DNA from: Streptosporangium canum | Lineage (GTDB): Bacteria; Actinomycetota; Actinomycetes; Streptosporangiales; Streptosporangiaceae | Direction of reading: 5' to 3' | Assembly (NCBI RefSeq): GCF_900113865.1 | Contig: NZ_FOQY01000017.1 | Span: forward strand, 64,393 to 128,392 | DNA: 64,000 nucleotides | In this document: piece by piece, positions 43,457 to 53,221 of the stretch | How positions within the stretch are numbered: the stretch's first letter is position 1 | How the letters are laid out: every line of letters begins with the position of its first letter | Program-made: the position numbers and the translations under genes | Notes under the pieces: generated by a model | Seen by the model: only the letters and a program-made list of their open reading frames with translations | What the model was told of the DNA's origin: nothing | The model's database searches: none

Positions 43457-43495
43457 CATCCTCCCCACGGCCGAAGCCCGGAGTCTCCTGAAGAG
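43455..43495 (-). mobile_element. Possible IS605-type right-end remnant
   Basis: TTGACATCCTCCCCACGGCC followed by GAAGCCCGGAGTCTCC resembles the reverse complement of the right end of actinobacterial IS605/tnpB elements (stem-loop then GGGGAGGATGTCAA). It begins inside the TPR stop codon. No tnpB or left end is visible, so only a fossil end is suggested. Confidence 0.35.
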
Positions 43496-43831
43496 TTCCC
43501 GATAACCGCCAACCGGAGCGGGGGCCTCGGCCGGTTCCATCCCGAACCGGGCGCCGTCAATCGTCGCGATCCGGGCCGATGACCCGGATCCCCTGCGATC
43601 CATGGGCGGTGTTTCCCAGCGGAGAGGGTTCTCGCTGGCAGGAGAGTTATTTGTTAAGAAACTTGACAGTGACGCCGCTGGTCCCGACCATGTAACCACG
43701 CGGATCCGTGCACTCATCCAGAAGCTCACTGGCGGGAGAATCCACCGGCCTTGCCAGTGCGCCATCACCCGTACCCTCACCCCCCTCGATCGGCGCAGAG
43801 GCTCCGATCGCTCCTGGTTCGGGAGACCTTC
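43457..43831. other. Spacer between the TPR gene and chitinase
   Basis: No gene seen. It starts with the IS605-like end, includes an inverted repeat AACCGG/CCGGTT near 43510-43535, and ends with the chitinase promoter region (TTGACA at 43663) and a DasR-like palindrome at 43679. Confidence 0.5.
43679..43690. promoter_or_regulatory. DasR-like operator upstream of chitinase
   Basis: TGGTCCCGACCA is a 5+2+5 palindrome that fits the dre element (TGGTCTAGACCA) bound by the GlcNAc regulator DasR in front of streptomycete chitinase genes. It lies 16 nt after a TTGACA hexamer, within the promoter region of the GH18 gene. Confidence 0.55.
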
Positions 43832-45394
43832 ATGCGTAACCGAACATCGCGTCTGCTGATGCTGGCAGTGTCGTTACTGCTGGCGGCCGTGGGCGCCCTC
43901 GTCGCCCAGACGCCGGCCAACGCGGCCAACCTGCTGGTGAATCCGGACTTCGAGACCGGAACCCTCTCGCCCTGGTCCTGCGCCGGCGGGCTGGGGTCAG
44001 TGGTCAGTTCGCCGGTCCGCTCCGGCACGAAGGCGCTCGCCGGCGCCGCCAGTGCCTCCGACACCGCCCAGTGCAGCCAGTCCGTGACCGTCCGGCCGAG
44101 CACCGCCTACACCTTGACCGCCTGGGTCCGCGGCAACTACGTATACCTCGGCGTGAACGGCGGCGGGTCCACCTGGACCTCGTCGGCGACGGCGTACACG
44201 CAGCTCACCGTCCCCTTCACCACCGCGGCCAACCAGACCACCGCAGTGATCTACCTGCACGGCTGGTACGGCCAGGGCGCCTACTACGCCGACGACATGA
44301 GCTTCGACGGTCCCGGAGCCTCCCCGTCCCCGTCCCCGTCCCCGTCCCCGACACCTACGCCGACCCCGACACCGACACCGACACCGACACCTACGCCGAC
44401 CCCAACGCCGACACCGACACCCACACCGACCCCAGGCACGACGTGCGCGGTGAAGTCGAGGCCGACGGGCAAGGTCCTCCATGGGTACTGGGAGAACTGG
44501 GACGGCGCGTCGAACGGCGTGCACCCGCCGCTCGGCTGGATCCCGATCACCGACTCCCGCATCCAGGCCCACGGCTACAACGTGATCAACGCGGCGTTCC
44601 CAGTGATCCGCTCCGACGGCACCGCCCTGTGGGAAGACGGTATGGACTCCACCGTCAAGGTCGCCACCCCGGCCGAGATGTGCCAGGCCAAGGCCGCCGG
44701 TCTGACGATCCTGATGTCCATCGGCGGAGCGACCGCGGGCATCGATCTCAGCTCCAGCACCGTCGCCGACCGCTTCGTCGCGACCATCGTGCCGATCCTC
44801 AAGAAGTACAACTTCGACGGCATCGACATCGACATCGAGACCGGCCTCAGCGGCAGCGGCAACATCAACCAGCTGTCCGCGTCCCAGGCCAACCTCATCC
44901 GCATCATCGACGGCGTACTCGCCCAGATGCCCGCCAACTTCGGCCTGACCATGGCCCCCGAGACGGCGTACGTCACGGGCGGCAGCGTCACCTACGGCTC
45001 GATCTGGGGCGCGTACCTGCCGATCATCAAGAAGTACGCCGACAACGGCCGCCTCTGGTGGCTGAACATGCAGTACTACAACGGCAGCATGTACGGCTGC
45101 TCCGGCGACTCCTACTCCGCGGGGACGGTGCAGGGATTCACCGCTCAGACCACCTGCCTGGACAAGGGGCTGGTCATCCAGGGCACCACGATCAGGGTCC
45201 CCTATGACAAGCAGGTCCCCGGCCTGCCCGCCCAGGCCGGAGCGGGAGGCGGCTACATGGCGCCCTCCCTGGTGAGCCAGAGCTGGAACAGCTTCGGCGG
45301 CAACCTCAAGGGCCTGATGACCTGGTCCATCAACTGGGACGGGTCGAAGGGCTGGACGTTCGGCGACAACGTCAAGGGGCTGCAAGGTCGCTGA
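43832..45394 (+). CDS. Secreted GH18 chitinase with N-terminal carbohydrate-binding module
   Basis: A 520-residue exported glycosidase. Signal peptide 1-32 (MLAVSLLLAAVGALVAQTPANA), then a CBM4/9/CBM16-like jelly roll (ANLLVNPDFETGTLSPWSC to DDMSFDGPGAS, to about 162), a Ser/Pro and Thr/Pro linker to about 205, and the GH18 barrel. The catalytic motif is FDGIDIDIET with the acid Glu at residue 336; LTILMSIGG and MTWSINWDG are further GH18 segments. It cleaves chitin by substrate-assisted retention. The DasR-like site upstream predicts induction by GlcNAc or chitin oligomers. Confidence 0.93.
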   Translation: MRNRTSRLLMLAVSLLLAAVGALVAQTPANAANLLVNPDFETGTLSPWSCAGGLGSVVSSPVRSGTKALAGAASASDTAQCSQSVTVRPSTAYTLTAWVRGNYVYLGVNGGGSTWTSSATAYTQLTVPFTTAANQTTAVIYLHGWYGQGAYYADDMSFDGPGASPSPSPSPSPTPTPTPTPTPTPTPTPTPTPTPTPTPTPGTTCAVKSRPTGKVLHGYWENWDGASNGVHPPLGWIPITDSRIQAHGYNVINAAFPVIRSDGTALWEDGMDSTVKVATPAEMCQAKAAGLTILMSIGGATAGIDLSSSTVADRFVATIVPILKKYNFDGIDIDIETGLSGSGNINQLSASQANLIRIIDGVLAQMPANFGLTMAPETAYVTGGSVTYGSIWGAYLPIIKKYADNGRLWWLNMQYYNGSMYGCSGDSYSAGTVQGFTAQTTCLDKGLVIQGTTIRVPYDKQVPGLPAQAGAGGGYMAPSLVSQSWNSFGGNLKGLMTWSINWDGSKGWTFGDNVKGLQGR

Positions 45395-46008
45395 CCGATC
45401 CGCCCGGCCGGCCCCACGGGCTCGCCCTCCAGCTGCTCCGGCGTCAGGTAGGCGGGCATGCCGACCGACCGCGTGGTGCCGGCGGCACCGGCGTCGAGCG
45501 CCTCGGCGATGCCGAAGTCGATCACTCTCGGCCCGTCCGGGCCGAGCAGCACGCTGCCCGGGTTGAAGTCGCGATGGACGATCCCGGCCTGATGGATGGC
45601 GACCAGGGCCGTCATCGTGCCGATGGCGAGCCGGTACAGCGCCGCGCCGCGCAGCGGACCGTCGTTCGCGACGGCCTTGCGCAGGGTGGGGCCGTCGATG
45701 TATTCGCTGACCACGTACGGCCGGTCGCCCGCCAGGCCGGTCTCGACGACCTGCGCGGTGCAGAAGGCGGACACCTGCCGCAGTTCCTCGACCTTGCGCA
45801 GGAACCGTTCGCTCCCGGTCAGATCGGCGTGAACGAGCTTGACGGCGACCTGCTCCCCTTCCGGACCCGTCCCCAGGTAGACGGTGCTCTTCCCGCCCTC
45901 GCCGAGCTTTCCGACAATCCGATATGCGGCTAAATAGGATGGATCATCCGAGTGAAGAGGGTCGACCTCCGGTATATCGGGCTTCTCCTTAAAAAGCTCG
46001 TCCGCAGA
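45395..46008 (-). pseudogene. Truncated Ser/Thr kinase with altered catalytic loop
   Basis: The minus frame gives YRIVGKLGEGGKSTVYLG, VAVKLVHADLTGSERF, FCTAQVVETGLAGDRPYVVSEYIDGPTLRKAV, HRDFNPGSVLL, DFGIAEAL and YLTPEQLEGEPVGPAG, that is, the first two thirds of a PknB-like domain. No ATG/GTG/TTG exists between the upstream stop (46009) and the glycine loop. Homology ends a few bases from the chitinase stop codon. The catalytic loop has HRDFN instead of HRDLK. Missing start, missing C-lobe and lost Lys all point to a dead copy. Confidence 0.75.
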
Positions 46009-46067
46009 TCATCAACTACGCGCGGCGCGCACGGGCGCGCCACCCGCCTGCCTCCTCCGCTCCGTCA

Positions 46068-46724
46068 CTAGCCGGTGCCACCGGGGCTGGGAGCGGGGCT
46101 CGTGGTTCCCTCCTGGCCGGGACTCATGGTTCCCTCCTGGCCAGGGCTCATGGTGCCGGTCGGGCTGGGGCTCATGGTGCCACTGGGGCTCGGGCTGGGG
46201 CTGGGGCTCATGGGGCCGCCACGGGCTTTCCGGAGCATGTTCAGGTGCTCCCGCACCACCGGTCTGGCGTCCTCGGCGAGCTTCTTCACCTCAGGGGAGG
46301 AGCCTTCGCTCAGCTCCTGATCGAGGCGGTCGAGGGTCTGGCGGTGGCCGGTGATCATCGCAGCCAGCCACACGTTGTCGAAGACCTGCCCGGTCAGCCT
46401 CGACAGCTCGGCGAGCTGCTGGCGCTGGTTGGCGTTCGGGTCCTCGGGCAGCGGCACTCCGGCCTTCTGGGCCACCTGCCGCACGCTCTCGTCCAGCTTC
46501 GTATGGTCGTCGACCAGTATCTTCCCGAGGTCGGTTATGCTCCGGTCCGTCGATCTCCGCTGGGCGAGATTTCCCGCCTGGATCGCGGTCAGATCGACCC
46601 GGTGCAACTGCACCAGAAACTTCTTGTCCTGCTCGTTGAGGTCCGGCTGAGCGGCGACGGCTCTGGCGGCGCCGCCCAGCGTGACGGTTGCGACGGCGAG
46701 CAGGACGATAATCCTTCGGATCAT
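46068..46724 (-). CDS. Exported DUF4142 protein with Ser/Pro repeat tail
   Basis: A 218-residue secreted or wall-associated protein. The signal peptide MIRRIIVLLAVATVTLGGAA is cut near VAAQ. Residues 28-165 are a DUF4142 ferritin-like helical domain (LNEQDKKFLVQLHRVDLTAIQAGNLAQRRS, DDHTKLDESVRQVAQKAGVPLP). The tail (170-218) repeats GTMSPGQE and SPSPSP. Start at 46724 has GGAGGA upstream. Function of DUF4142 is not known. Confidence 0.85.
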   Translation of the reverse strand: MIRRIIVLLAVATVTLGGAARAVAAQPDLNEQDKKFLVQLHRVDLTAIQAGNLAQRRSTDRSITDLGKILVDDHTKLDESVRQVAQKAGVPLPEDPNANQRQQLAELSRLTGQVFDNVWLAAMITGHRQTLDRLDQELSEGSSPEVKKLAEDARPVVREHLNMLRKARGGPMSPSPSPSPSGTMSPSPTGTMSPGQEGTMSPGQEGTTSPAPSPGGTG

Positions 46725-46897
46725 TGAATCCTCCAGCAGCGCACGAGTGGAATGGGACTTTCTACACATATGCACTGATATTCACCGCTATAGTCGCATT
46801 TAGGTGAAAATGCTGTTAAAGACCACCGAGAGGCATCGGCCGGCCCCCCGGACATGCACGCTGTCGCGCGGGCGACGTCGCCGCGGCGACAGGGAAA

Positions 46898-46933
46898 GCG
46901 GGCCCCGGCGCACCACCGTGCGCCAGGGCCCGC
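46898..46933 (-). terminator. Strong hairpin terminator after the YD-repeat gene
   Basis: GCGGGCCCCGGCGCAC (46898-46913) and GTGCGCCAGGGCCCGC (46918-46933) form a 16-position stem with one mismatch and a 4-nt loop. It sits 40 nt beyond the stop of the giant minus-strand gene and before the DUF4142 gene. Confidence 0.75.
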
Positions 46934-46972
46934 TACCGTTCGCCCGGTCCGCTCACCGGCTTCCGGACCGGG

Positions 46973-49900
46973 TCAGAAGAACCCTCCGAGACCGCCGAAG
47001 AAGTCGTCCAGCCCGCTCTGGTCGAAGAAACGGACCGCCCGGGTCGAGGTCTCGGCGATGGCGCCCGGCCTCGTCACCCCGGGCTCCTGCTCCAGCGGCT
47101 TGTAGTCCTGCCTGATGCCCCGCCCCGACCCCGAGGGCCGCACCATGTTCGGCGGTGGTGCTCCGTCCGGATACATCTTCCCGTTGCGGAACACCGAGAC
47201 GGACTGGGTCGGCTGCGCCGCGCCGTTGTTGCCGTACACCTGCCCCTGCCGTACGGCGGGCGAGCGGACAGCCTTGGGAGGCGACTGCCGTTGGGCCGCC
47301 CGGTGACTGGTCGGCCGGCTGGCGGGGCGTGGACGGGAGGCCCTGGTCGGGAGCCTGGTCACCCGCCCGCCGGTCACCTTCCGCACATGAGCCCTGGTCC
47401 GCCTCGCGGCCTGCTTGGCCTGGCGTGCGGCCTTCGCGGCCCTGCGCTTGCGCGCCGCTTCGGCGGCCTTCTTACGCATCTCCTCCGCCTTCTTCTTGGC
47501 CGCCTCCGCCTTCTTCCTCTTGGCGAGCTCCTTCGCCTTCCTCTTGGCCGCCTCCGCGGCTTTCTTCCTGGCCGCCGCGAGGGCCCTCCTCTTAGCGGCT
47601 TCGGCGGCTTTCTTCTTGGCCAGGGCGATGGCCCGCTGCCTGGCCAGGCGGATGGCGGCCCGCCTGGCCGCCTGCTGGGCGAGCTTCCTGAGCAGCGCCC
47701 GCGCCGCGATCCTGGCCGCGATCCCGACGACGAACCAGACGAGCTGCCCGTCGGGGTCGCTCATGCTGACGGGGCTGTTGTTGGCGTAGGCGTAGGCGTT
47801 GAGCTGCTGCGGATCCTCCTCGTCGATGACGGGGTCGACGGACAGGAACCGCCCGTTCCCGGGGTCGTACTCGCGGGCCCCGAGCTGGACGAGCCCGATC
47901 GTCTGATCCTTGACGCCTCCGACGAATCCGCGCTGGCCCGGCCACCACGGCGGCGGGGAGCCGCGATCCTCGCCGAACGGCGTCATCCTCCGTACCGCCA
48001 GGTCGCCGTTACCGGCGTTGACGGCGGCCTGAGCCGTGCCCTGGTGGTCGGAGGCCAGGAAGTAGACCTGGTTGTCGGGCGTGCGCACCGCCACCGGCTC
48101 GCCGTTGACGGTGTAGTAGCGGGTGCACTCGACGACGTCCTTGGCCTTGTCGAGCCGCAGCTCCATGTCGTCGATGTAGAGCGTCGCGTCCGTCGGCGTC
48201 TTGCGGAGCAGCCGGTCGCCGTCGGCGTCGTACACGAACGAGGTGGTCCTGCCCGCCTCGGCCACCGACTCCAGGTTGCCCTCGGCGTCCCAGACCAGGG
48301 TCTGGTCGGCGGTTCCGACCTTGCGCCTGGTGGTGTTCCCCGCCTCGTCGTAGGCGAACGTGTCCGTCCCCACCGACTGGAGGGCGTGCGGCCGTTTCTC
48401 GCCGGCCTTGGGGTAGGTGGACGTGCGGACGGACTCCGAGCGTCCGCCGAACGCGTGCCGGGTCTCCTTGATCCGGTTTCCTGTGACGTCGTAGGCGTAG
48501 CTGGTCGCGTACGACGCCACACCGCCGATCCTGTCCGACTGCGGGGAGCCGCTCGCGCAGTCGTCGGTGGCCGTCCACGCCGAGGTCAGGCGGCGCAGAT
48601 GGTCGTAGGTGAAGCACTGGGTGTCCCTCGACTGGCCGCCCGCACTGTCGATGATCTTGGTGATGTTGCCGACGGGGTCGTAGGTGTAGTTGAGATCCAG
48701 GTCGGTCGCCGTGGCGGTGTCGCGGTCCAGCCGCGTCCGGGTCAGCCGCTGGGTGCTCTCGTCACGGGTGTAGGTCAGCCAGCTCTTCCTGCCCCCCGTG
48801 CTCAGCTCGTACTGCAGGGTCTCGCCGAGCTTGGAGTAACGGGCGGCCGTGACGTACGGCGACAGGCCGGTGACCTTGGTCGGCTGGCTCAGCCCGTCGT
48901 AGGAGTAGACGACCGACTCCTCGGCCAGCCCGCCCGCGGCCGGGAAGCTGACCGACTGGACCTGGTCGTCGAGGGTGTAGCGGGTGTTGAGCACGTACGA
49001 TCCGGCCAGCTTGCCCTCCCGCGCCGGGACGGTGACGGTCTGCCGCAGGGCGCGGTACTCGGCGTCGATCGCGTTGATCTCGGCCTTGTACGCCTCGCCG
49101 CCGAGGTGGCGGATACTGGCGTTCAGATGCCCCTTGGCCAGCGCGTCGTACTTCCACTCCGCGAGTAGCGGGCCGTCCTTGGAGCCCTCGTGGGTCTCCA
49201 GCTTGCGGCCCAGCGCGTCGTAGACGTACGCGAGGGTCTTGCCGCGGGCGTCGGTGGAGGTGAGCATCTCGTCGGCGTCGTTGTAGGTGAACGTGGTGAC
49301 GCCCTTGTCGGGGTCCTCGGTCCTGATCTCCCGGCCGCGCATGTCGTAGGTGTGCCGCCACACGTTGCCGGCGGGGTCGGTCACGCTGGCCAGCCGGCCC
49401 GCTTTGTCGTAGGTGTACTTGGTCGAGTCGTACTCGCCGGTCGGCGTGGCGCCCCTGTACTGCCGCAGCTCGACGAGCCGGTCCTCGGCGTCGCCGATGC
49501 GGGTGACGGCTGCGCCGCCGGGGGGAGGCGTGATGTGCACCCGCTCGCCCCGCTGCGCGGCCGTGGCCCGCCACTTCTCCACGCCCTTGACCCGGAAGGT
49601 CTGGGCGTTCACCTCGCCGACCCCGTCGTAGACGTAGCCGATCTGGCTGGGCACGTCCGCGTCCGCCACTCCGAGCAGGTCGGTGGACGGCTCGCCGGGG
49701 CTGAAGTAGCCGCCGTTGCTCTTGGACACCTCGCCGAGCGAGTTGTAGAAGGTGTCGGTGATCGTGCGCCCGTCGCGCAGCGCGGGGTCCTGCGTCTGGT
49801 CGTCGCGCGGCGCGGGCTCCTGGGTCTGCCGGCTGCGCAGCAGGCCGTCGTAGAGCTCGTGGCTGGTGGTGTAGCCGCCGTCGGCCCGCAGGGTCTTGGT

Positions 49901-52900
49901 GGTGACGACGTTGGGGCCGTCGGTACGCGTCAGGTAGGAGTACTCGGTGCTGGGCGACTGGCCTGCCGCCCTGCTCCGGTCGCCCTGCCACACCTTGACG
50001 AGGCGGCCCAGCGCGTCGTACTCCATGTCGGTGCGCCGGTTGTTGGCGTCGATCTCGGCCACCGGCTCCCCCCAGGCCGGTTCGAGGAAGGTGCGTTCCT
50101 CGTGCCCGAGGGGGTTGGTCTCCTTGATCTCGGTCGCCGGGGCGCCGGAGGCCGGCGTGTAGGTGGTGGTGACCTTGGTGCCGACCGCGTCGGTCTCGCT
50201 GGTCGTGCGCCCGTAGGAGTCGTAGGTCAGGATGGAGTTGGTGACGGTCGCGCCGTCTCCGGAGGCGACCTCCTGGATCGTGGTGATGTCGCCCTTGACC
50301 GGCCCCTGGCCGTACGGCCCGCCGTCGTACTGCACCCGCTCGTCGGAGATCACGTCATCGGCTGCCAGCTTGGCCACGGCGGTGCCGCACCCCGCGGCGA
50401 CCTTCTGGATCCTGCTGGTGTAGTCCAGCATCCAGGCAGTCCCGTTGCGGGCGTAGGTGTAGCGCGTGCACTGGTCGTCCTCGGCGGTCGCCAGGTCGTT
50501 CTGCTCGTCCACCTGGGTGAGCAGGCCCTGCTCGTCGTAGGAGCGGGTCTCTCCGGTCCGCCGCCACTTCCCGTCTTCCAGGGCCGTGCGGGTGACCATC
50601 GACCTGTCCTCGACGATGTACGCGGCCTTGGTGACGCCGCCCTGGGTCGACTCGGCGGTCTTCAGCGACCACGGTTCCTCCGCCGACGCGGTCAGGATCG
50701 CTCCGCCGTCGCCGTCGTAGAGGATCTCCTCCCGCTGGAAACCGGCAAGCTGGTCGTGGTCGTCCAGCTTGCCGCCCTCGGAGTCCACGACCTGCGCGCT
50801 GCGCTTGGAGCCGTCGGCCAGGCGGTCGCCGTCCATGCCGCGGAAGTACCTGAACTCGGTGAGCGTGCGCTTGCCGTCCTGCCCGTCTCCCTGGCGGACG
50901 CGTACCCTGCCGAACCCGCGCCAGTCCGCCCAGGTGCGGTGCTCGGGCTTCACCAGGATGTTGTCGGCGTAACGCCAGGCGGCTCCGTCGAGGTACTCGT
51001 AGTCGGTGACCACCCACGGCGACCCGGCGACCCGGTCCACCTCGACGGTCTGCTTCACGACGTACTTGTGGAACCAGTCGGTGACCTCGCTCTCGTTCTC
51101 CGGCGCCCATCGTTGCGGGAAGCAGAGCCGGGTGTTGCGGTCGGCGGCCGGCACGTCTCCCGGCTTGCAGTCGGCGGGGGCGTAGTTGACCCGCAGGTCC
51201 CCGCCGCTCTCGTTGTTCACCGCCTGGACCCGCCACTTGACGAGCGGCGCTCGGCCCTCGTCCGTGTCCACCCTGTTGGGGAGCTGGACGCCGGTGAACG
51301 TGATCTTCGGTAGCGTGATCGTGCCGCCCACGTGACCGCTCTGCTGGAGGGACGCCAGCCAGAGCGCGGGGCTGAGCCCGTCACCCGGCGCCGGGAACGA
51401 CTGCGTCAGCGTCCAGGAGTCGACGGCGCAGTACGGCTTGCCGGAGCACTTGGCCGTGTCGGTGTTCACCACCTGGGTGGTGACCTTCGCCAGGCGCTTG
51501 CGGGAGAAGAACGTCGGCGACAGCCGGTTGGTGCACTTCTCCCCCGATCCGCAGATCTGGTCGAAGGGGACATCGGGCCAGTGACTCGCCGTCTCCTTCT
51601 TGAGCTGGTCGGCGGCGCAGGTGACCGTACCGCCGGGGACGCACCGTTCGGCGACGTCGAAGACGACCTGGGCCGCGGGCGACCTGGTGAACAGCTCGCC
51701 CCGCAGGTAGCCGTAGTCGATCCGCCTGAGGTATCCGCCGCGCGCGTACTCCGTGCCCAGCTCGGGCTTCATGTTCCGCCCGTAGTAGTTCTTCTCGACC
51801 TCGTACCAGTAGGTGGTGGCGTTGCCGTGCGTGTCGACGGCGAAGTCGAGGTTCCACCGGTACGCCTGCTGGCACCAGGCCGCCGCCTTGTCGCTCGCGT
51901 AGCAGGGCTCGCCGCTGTTGTTGCCGAACACCGGCGTCGTCCAGGTGGACTTCGTCTCCGGCTTGCCCGACACCCATCCGGGCAGGCGGTTGAGCCCGAA
52001 GGTGTACTGGGTGCCGTCGGCGGTGGTGACGCGCCAGTACTCGCCGTCGTTGTCGCCGTTGACGGCCCCCTTCAGATACTCGACGCGGGTCCCGTCGTCG
52101 CGCCTGGGCCGCCACTGCTTGGTCGTGGCGTCCTTGACCAGTTCGACGGCCGAGCCGCCGAGGGCCAGCGTCGCGTTCTCCTGGTCCCAGCACAGGTCGC
52201 CGGTCTTCTTGCCGTCGAGCATGCACGACTTGTAGCGGCGCTCGATGTAGCCACCCGGGCTCAGCTCGAAACCCTCACCCACCCAGGACGGCTGGTTGTT
52301 GGTGGAGGCGGTGCGGCCGTCCACGCTCTGCGAGGAGTAGGAGATCGACATCTCCGGCTCGTCGCCGCCCAGCGCCGGTGGCGCCCGCAGTTCGTAGCTC
52401 CAGCCGAAGTCGCCCGACTGGGAGCCGACGCTCCAGTCGGCCGAGGGGGCGAGCGAGGTGGCCGCGTGGTCGCCCGACGGACCCGCCGCCGCGGCCGTCA
52501 CCGCGTACAGCGCGGGCAGGTCGACGTCGGCGGTCAGCGTACCCGTCTCCGTGTCGTTGTCGCCGGGCACCGGCTCCGGCCGCGGACAGGCGGTCCCGGC
52601 CGCGGCGGCGCTCAGGGCGCACTCCTCCAACCGCACCATCCGCAGCCTGGCGCCGTAGTCGCCGCCGAAGGCGTGGCGGAACCCGGAGTAGTCGATCTCC
52701 AGCCGCGTCTTGCCGGACTTCGCCGCCACCCCCTGCCCCGGCGACACCCGCATCGCGAGGCCGAGCAGCCCCGTCCGCGCGGTGTCGAGCAGTTCGACGC
52801 GGACCCGCTCGGGAGTGGACGCCTTCGCCGCCGCCTTCGGCGCGGCGAGCCGTACGGGGAAGCCGGTTGTCAGGGACCGCGCCTGCGCGTCGCCGGTCGC

Positions 52901-53212
52901 GTCCAGTTCGACCGCCTGCGGTTTCGGCCAGGCGGTGCTCGGCGGCGTTCGCCACGCCTGTTTCTGCGCCGGGTCGGCCGGCTGGGGCAGCACGGGGACC
53001 CGCTGCCCGCGGACGGGGGTCTCCTTCTGAACGGCCGGGGCGGAGCGCGGTGCGGCACTCGCGGGCGCCGCGTGCACCAGCGGCGCCACGACGACGACGG
53101 CCAGCGCGGCCGCCAGCCGCCGGGGCCACGGCGACCTGCGCACGGGTTTCAGTAAACGATTCCAGTAGGAGTCCGGAGGGGCTACCTCAGATGGCAGATC
53201 CATTGACTTCAC
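46973..53212 (-). CDS. Giant RHS/YD-repeat wall-associated protein (polymorphic-toxin type)
   Basis: A 2079-residue exported protein. A signal anchor (RRLAAALAVVVVAPLVHAAPASA, about 30-52) leads into a SpvB/TcdB-like N-terminal region, then many YD repeats (for example YDALGRLVKVWQGDRS, YTYDKAGRLASVTDPAGN, YDMRGREIRTEDPDKG) and the RHS core end REYDPGNGRFLSVDPVIDEE with YAYANNSPVSMSDPDGQ near 1820. The final 260 residues start hydrophobic (VWFVVGIAARIAARALLRKL), then form a Lys/Ala-rich coiled coil of about 110 residues and a Pro-rich end (FFDQSGLDDFFGGLGGFF). That tail would be the toxin or effector part, but I recognise no nuclease motif. No immunity gene is evident. Confidence 0.88.
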   Translation of the reverse strand: MKSMDLPSEVAPPDSYWNRLLKPVRRSPWPRRLAAALAVVVVAPLVHAAPASAAPRSAPAVQKETPVRGQRVPVLPQPADPAQKQAWRTPPSTAWPKPQAVELDATGDAQARSLTTGFPVRLAAPKAAAKASTPERVRVELLDTARTGLLGLAMRVSPGQGVAAKSGKTRLEIDYSGFRHAFGGDYGARLRMVRLEECALSAAAAGTACPRPEPVPGDNDTETGTLTADVDLPALYAVTAAAAGPSGDHAATSLAPSADWSVGSQSGDFGWSYELRAPPALGGDEPEMSISYSSQSVDGRTASTNNQPSWVGEGFELSPGGYIERRYKSCMLDGKKTGDLCWDQENATLALGGSAVELVKDATTKQWRPRRDDGTRVEYLKGAVNGDNDGEYWRVTTADGTQYTFGLNRLPGWVSGKPETKSTWTTPVFGNNSGEPCYASDKAAAWCQQAYRWNLDFAVDTHGNATTYWYEVEKNYYGRNMKPELGTEYARGGYLRRIDYGYLRGELFTRSPAAQVVFDVAERCVPGGTVTCAADQLKKETASHWPDVPFDQICGSGEKCTNRLSPTFFSRKRLAKVTTQVVNTDTAKCSGKPYCAVDSWTLTQSFPAPGDGLSPALWLASLQQSGHVGGTITLPKITFTGVQLPNRVDTDEGRAPLVKWRVQAVNNESGGDLRVNYAPADCKPGDVPAADRNTRLCFPQRWAPENESEVTDWFHKYVVKQTVEVDRVAGSPWVVTDYEYLDGAAWRYADNILVKPEHRTWADWRGFGRVRVRQGDGQDGKRTLTEFRYFRGMDGDRLADGSKRSAQVVDSEGGKLDDHDQLAGFQREEILYDGDGGAILTASAEEPWSLKTAESTQGGVTKAAYIVEDRSMVTRTALEDGKWRRTGETRSYDEQGLLTQVDEQNDLATAEDDQCTRYTYARNGTAWMLDYTSRIQKVAAGCGTAVAKLAADDVISDERVQYDGGPYGQGPVKGDITTIQEVASGDGATVTNSILTYDSYGRTTSETDAVGTKVTTTYTPASGAPATEIKETNPLGHEERTFLEPAWGEPVAEIDANNRRTDMEYDALGRLVKVWQGDRSRAAGQSPSTEYSYLTRTDGPNVVTTKTLRADGGYTTSHELYDGLLRSRQTQEPAPRDDQTQDPALRDGRTITDTFYNSLGEVSKSNGGYFSPGEPSTDLLGVADADVPSQIGYVYDGVGEVNAQTFRVKGVEKWRATAAQRGERVHITPPPGGAAVTRIGDAEDRLVELRQYRGATPTGEYDSTKYTYDKAGRLASVTDPAGNVWRHTYDMRGREIRTEDPDKGVTTFTYNDADEMLTSTDARGKTLAYVYDALGRKLETHEGSKDGPLLAEWKYDALAKGHLNASIRHLGGEAYKAEINAIDAEYRALRQTVTVPAREGKLAGSYVLNTRYTLDDQVQSVSFPAAGGLAEESVVYSYDGLSQPTKVTGLSPYVTAARYSKLGETLQYELSTGGRKSWLTYTRDESTQRLTRTRLDRDTATATDLDLNYTYDPVGNITKIIDSAGGQSRDTQCFTYDHLRRLTSAWTATDDCASGSPQSDRIGGVASYATSYAYDVTGNRIKETRHAFGGRSESVRTSTYPKAGEKRPHALQSVGTDTFAYDEAGNTTRRKVGTADQTLVWDAEGNLESVAEAGRTTSFVYDADGDRLLRKTPTDATLYIDDMELRLDKAKDVVECTRYYTVNGEPVAVRTPDNQVYFLASDHQGTAQAAVNAGNGDLAVRRMTPFGEDRGSPPPWWPGQRGFVGGVKDQTIGLVQLGAREYDPGNGRFLSVDPVIDEEDPQQLNAYAYANNSPVSMSDPDGQLVWFVVGIAARIAARALLRKLAQQAARRAAIRLARQRAIALAKKKAAEAAKRRALAAARKKAAEAAKRKAKELAKRKKAEAAKKKAEEMRKKAAEAARKRRAAKAARQAKQAARRTRAHVRKVTGGRVTRLPTRASRPRPASRPTSHRAAQRQSPPKAVRSPAVRQGQVYGNNGAAQPTQSVSVFRNGKMYPDGAPPPNMVRPSGSGRGIRQDYKPLEQEPGVTRPGAIAETSTRAVRFFDQSGLDDFFGGLGGFF

Positions 53213-53221
53213 CCAATCTGT

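Noticed and set aside
41168-43780. 870-codon minus frame across the TPR gene
   Set aside because: Antisense of the TPR repeats; composition is Gly/Arg/Gln-rich and no domain is seen.
44320-44440. Tandem CCGACA repeat as a separate element
   Set aside because: It is the Thr/Pro linker of the chitinase, ordinary for secreted glycosidases.
46068-46724. Immunity protein for the YD-repeat protein
   Set aside because: DUF4142 is a widespread secreted domain, the gene has its own start region and a strong terminator separates it.
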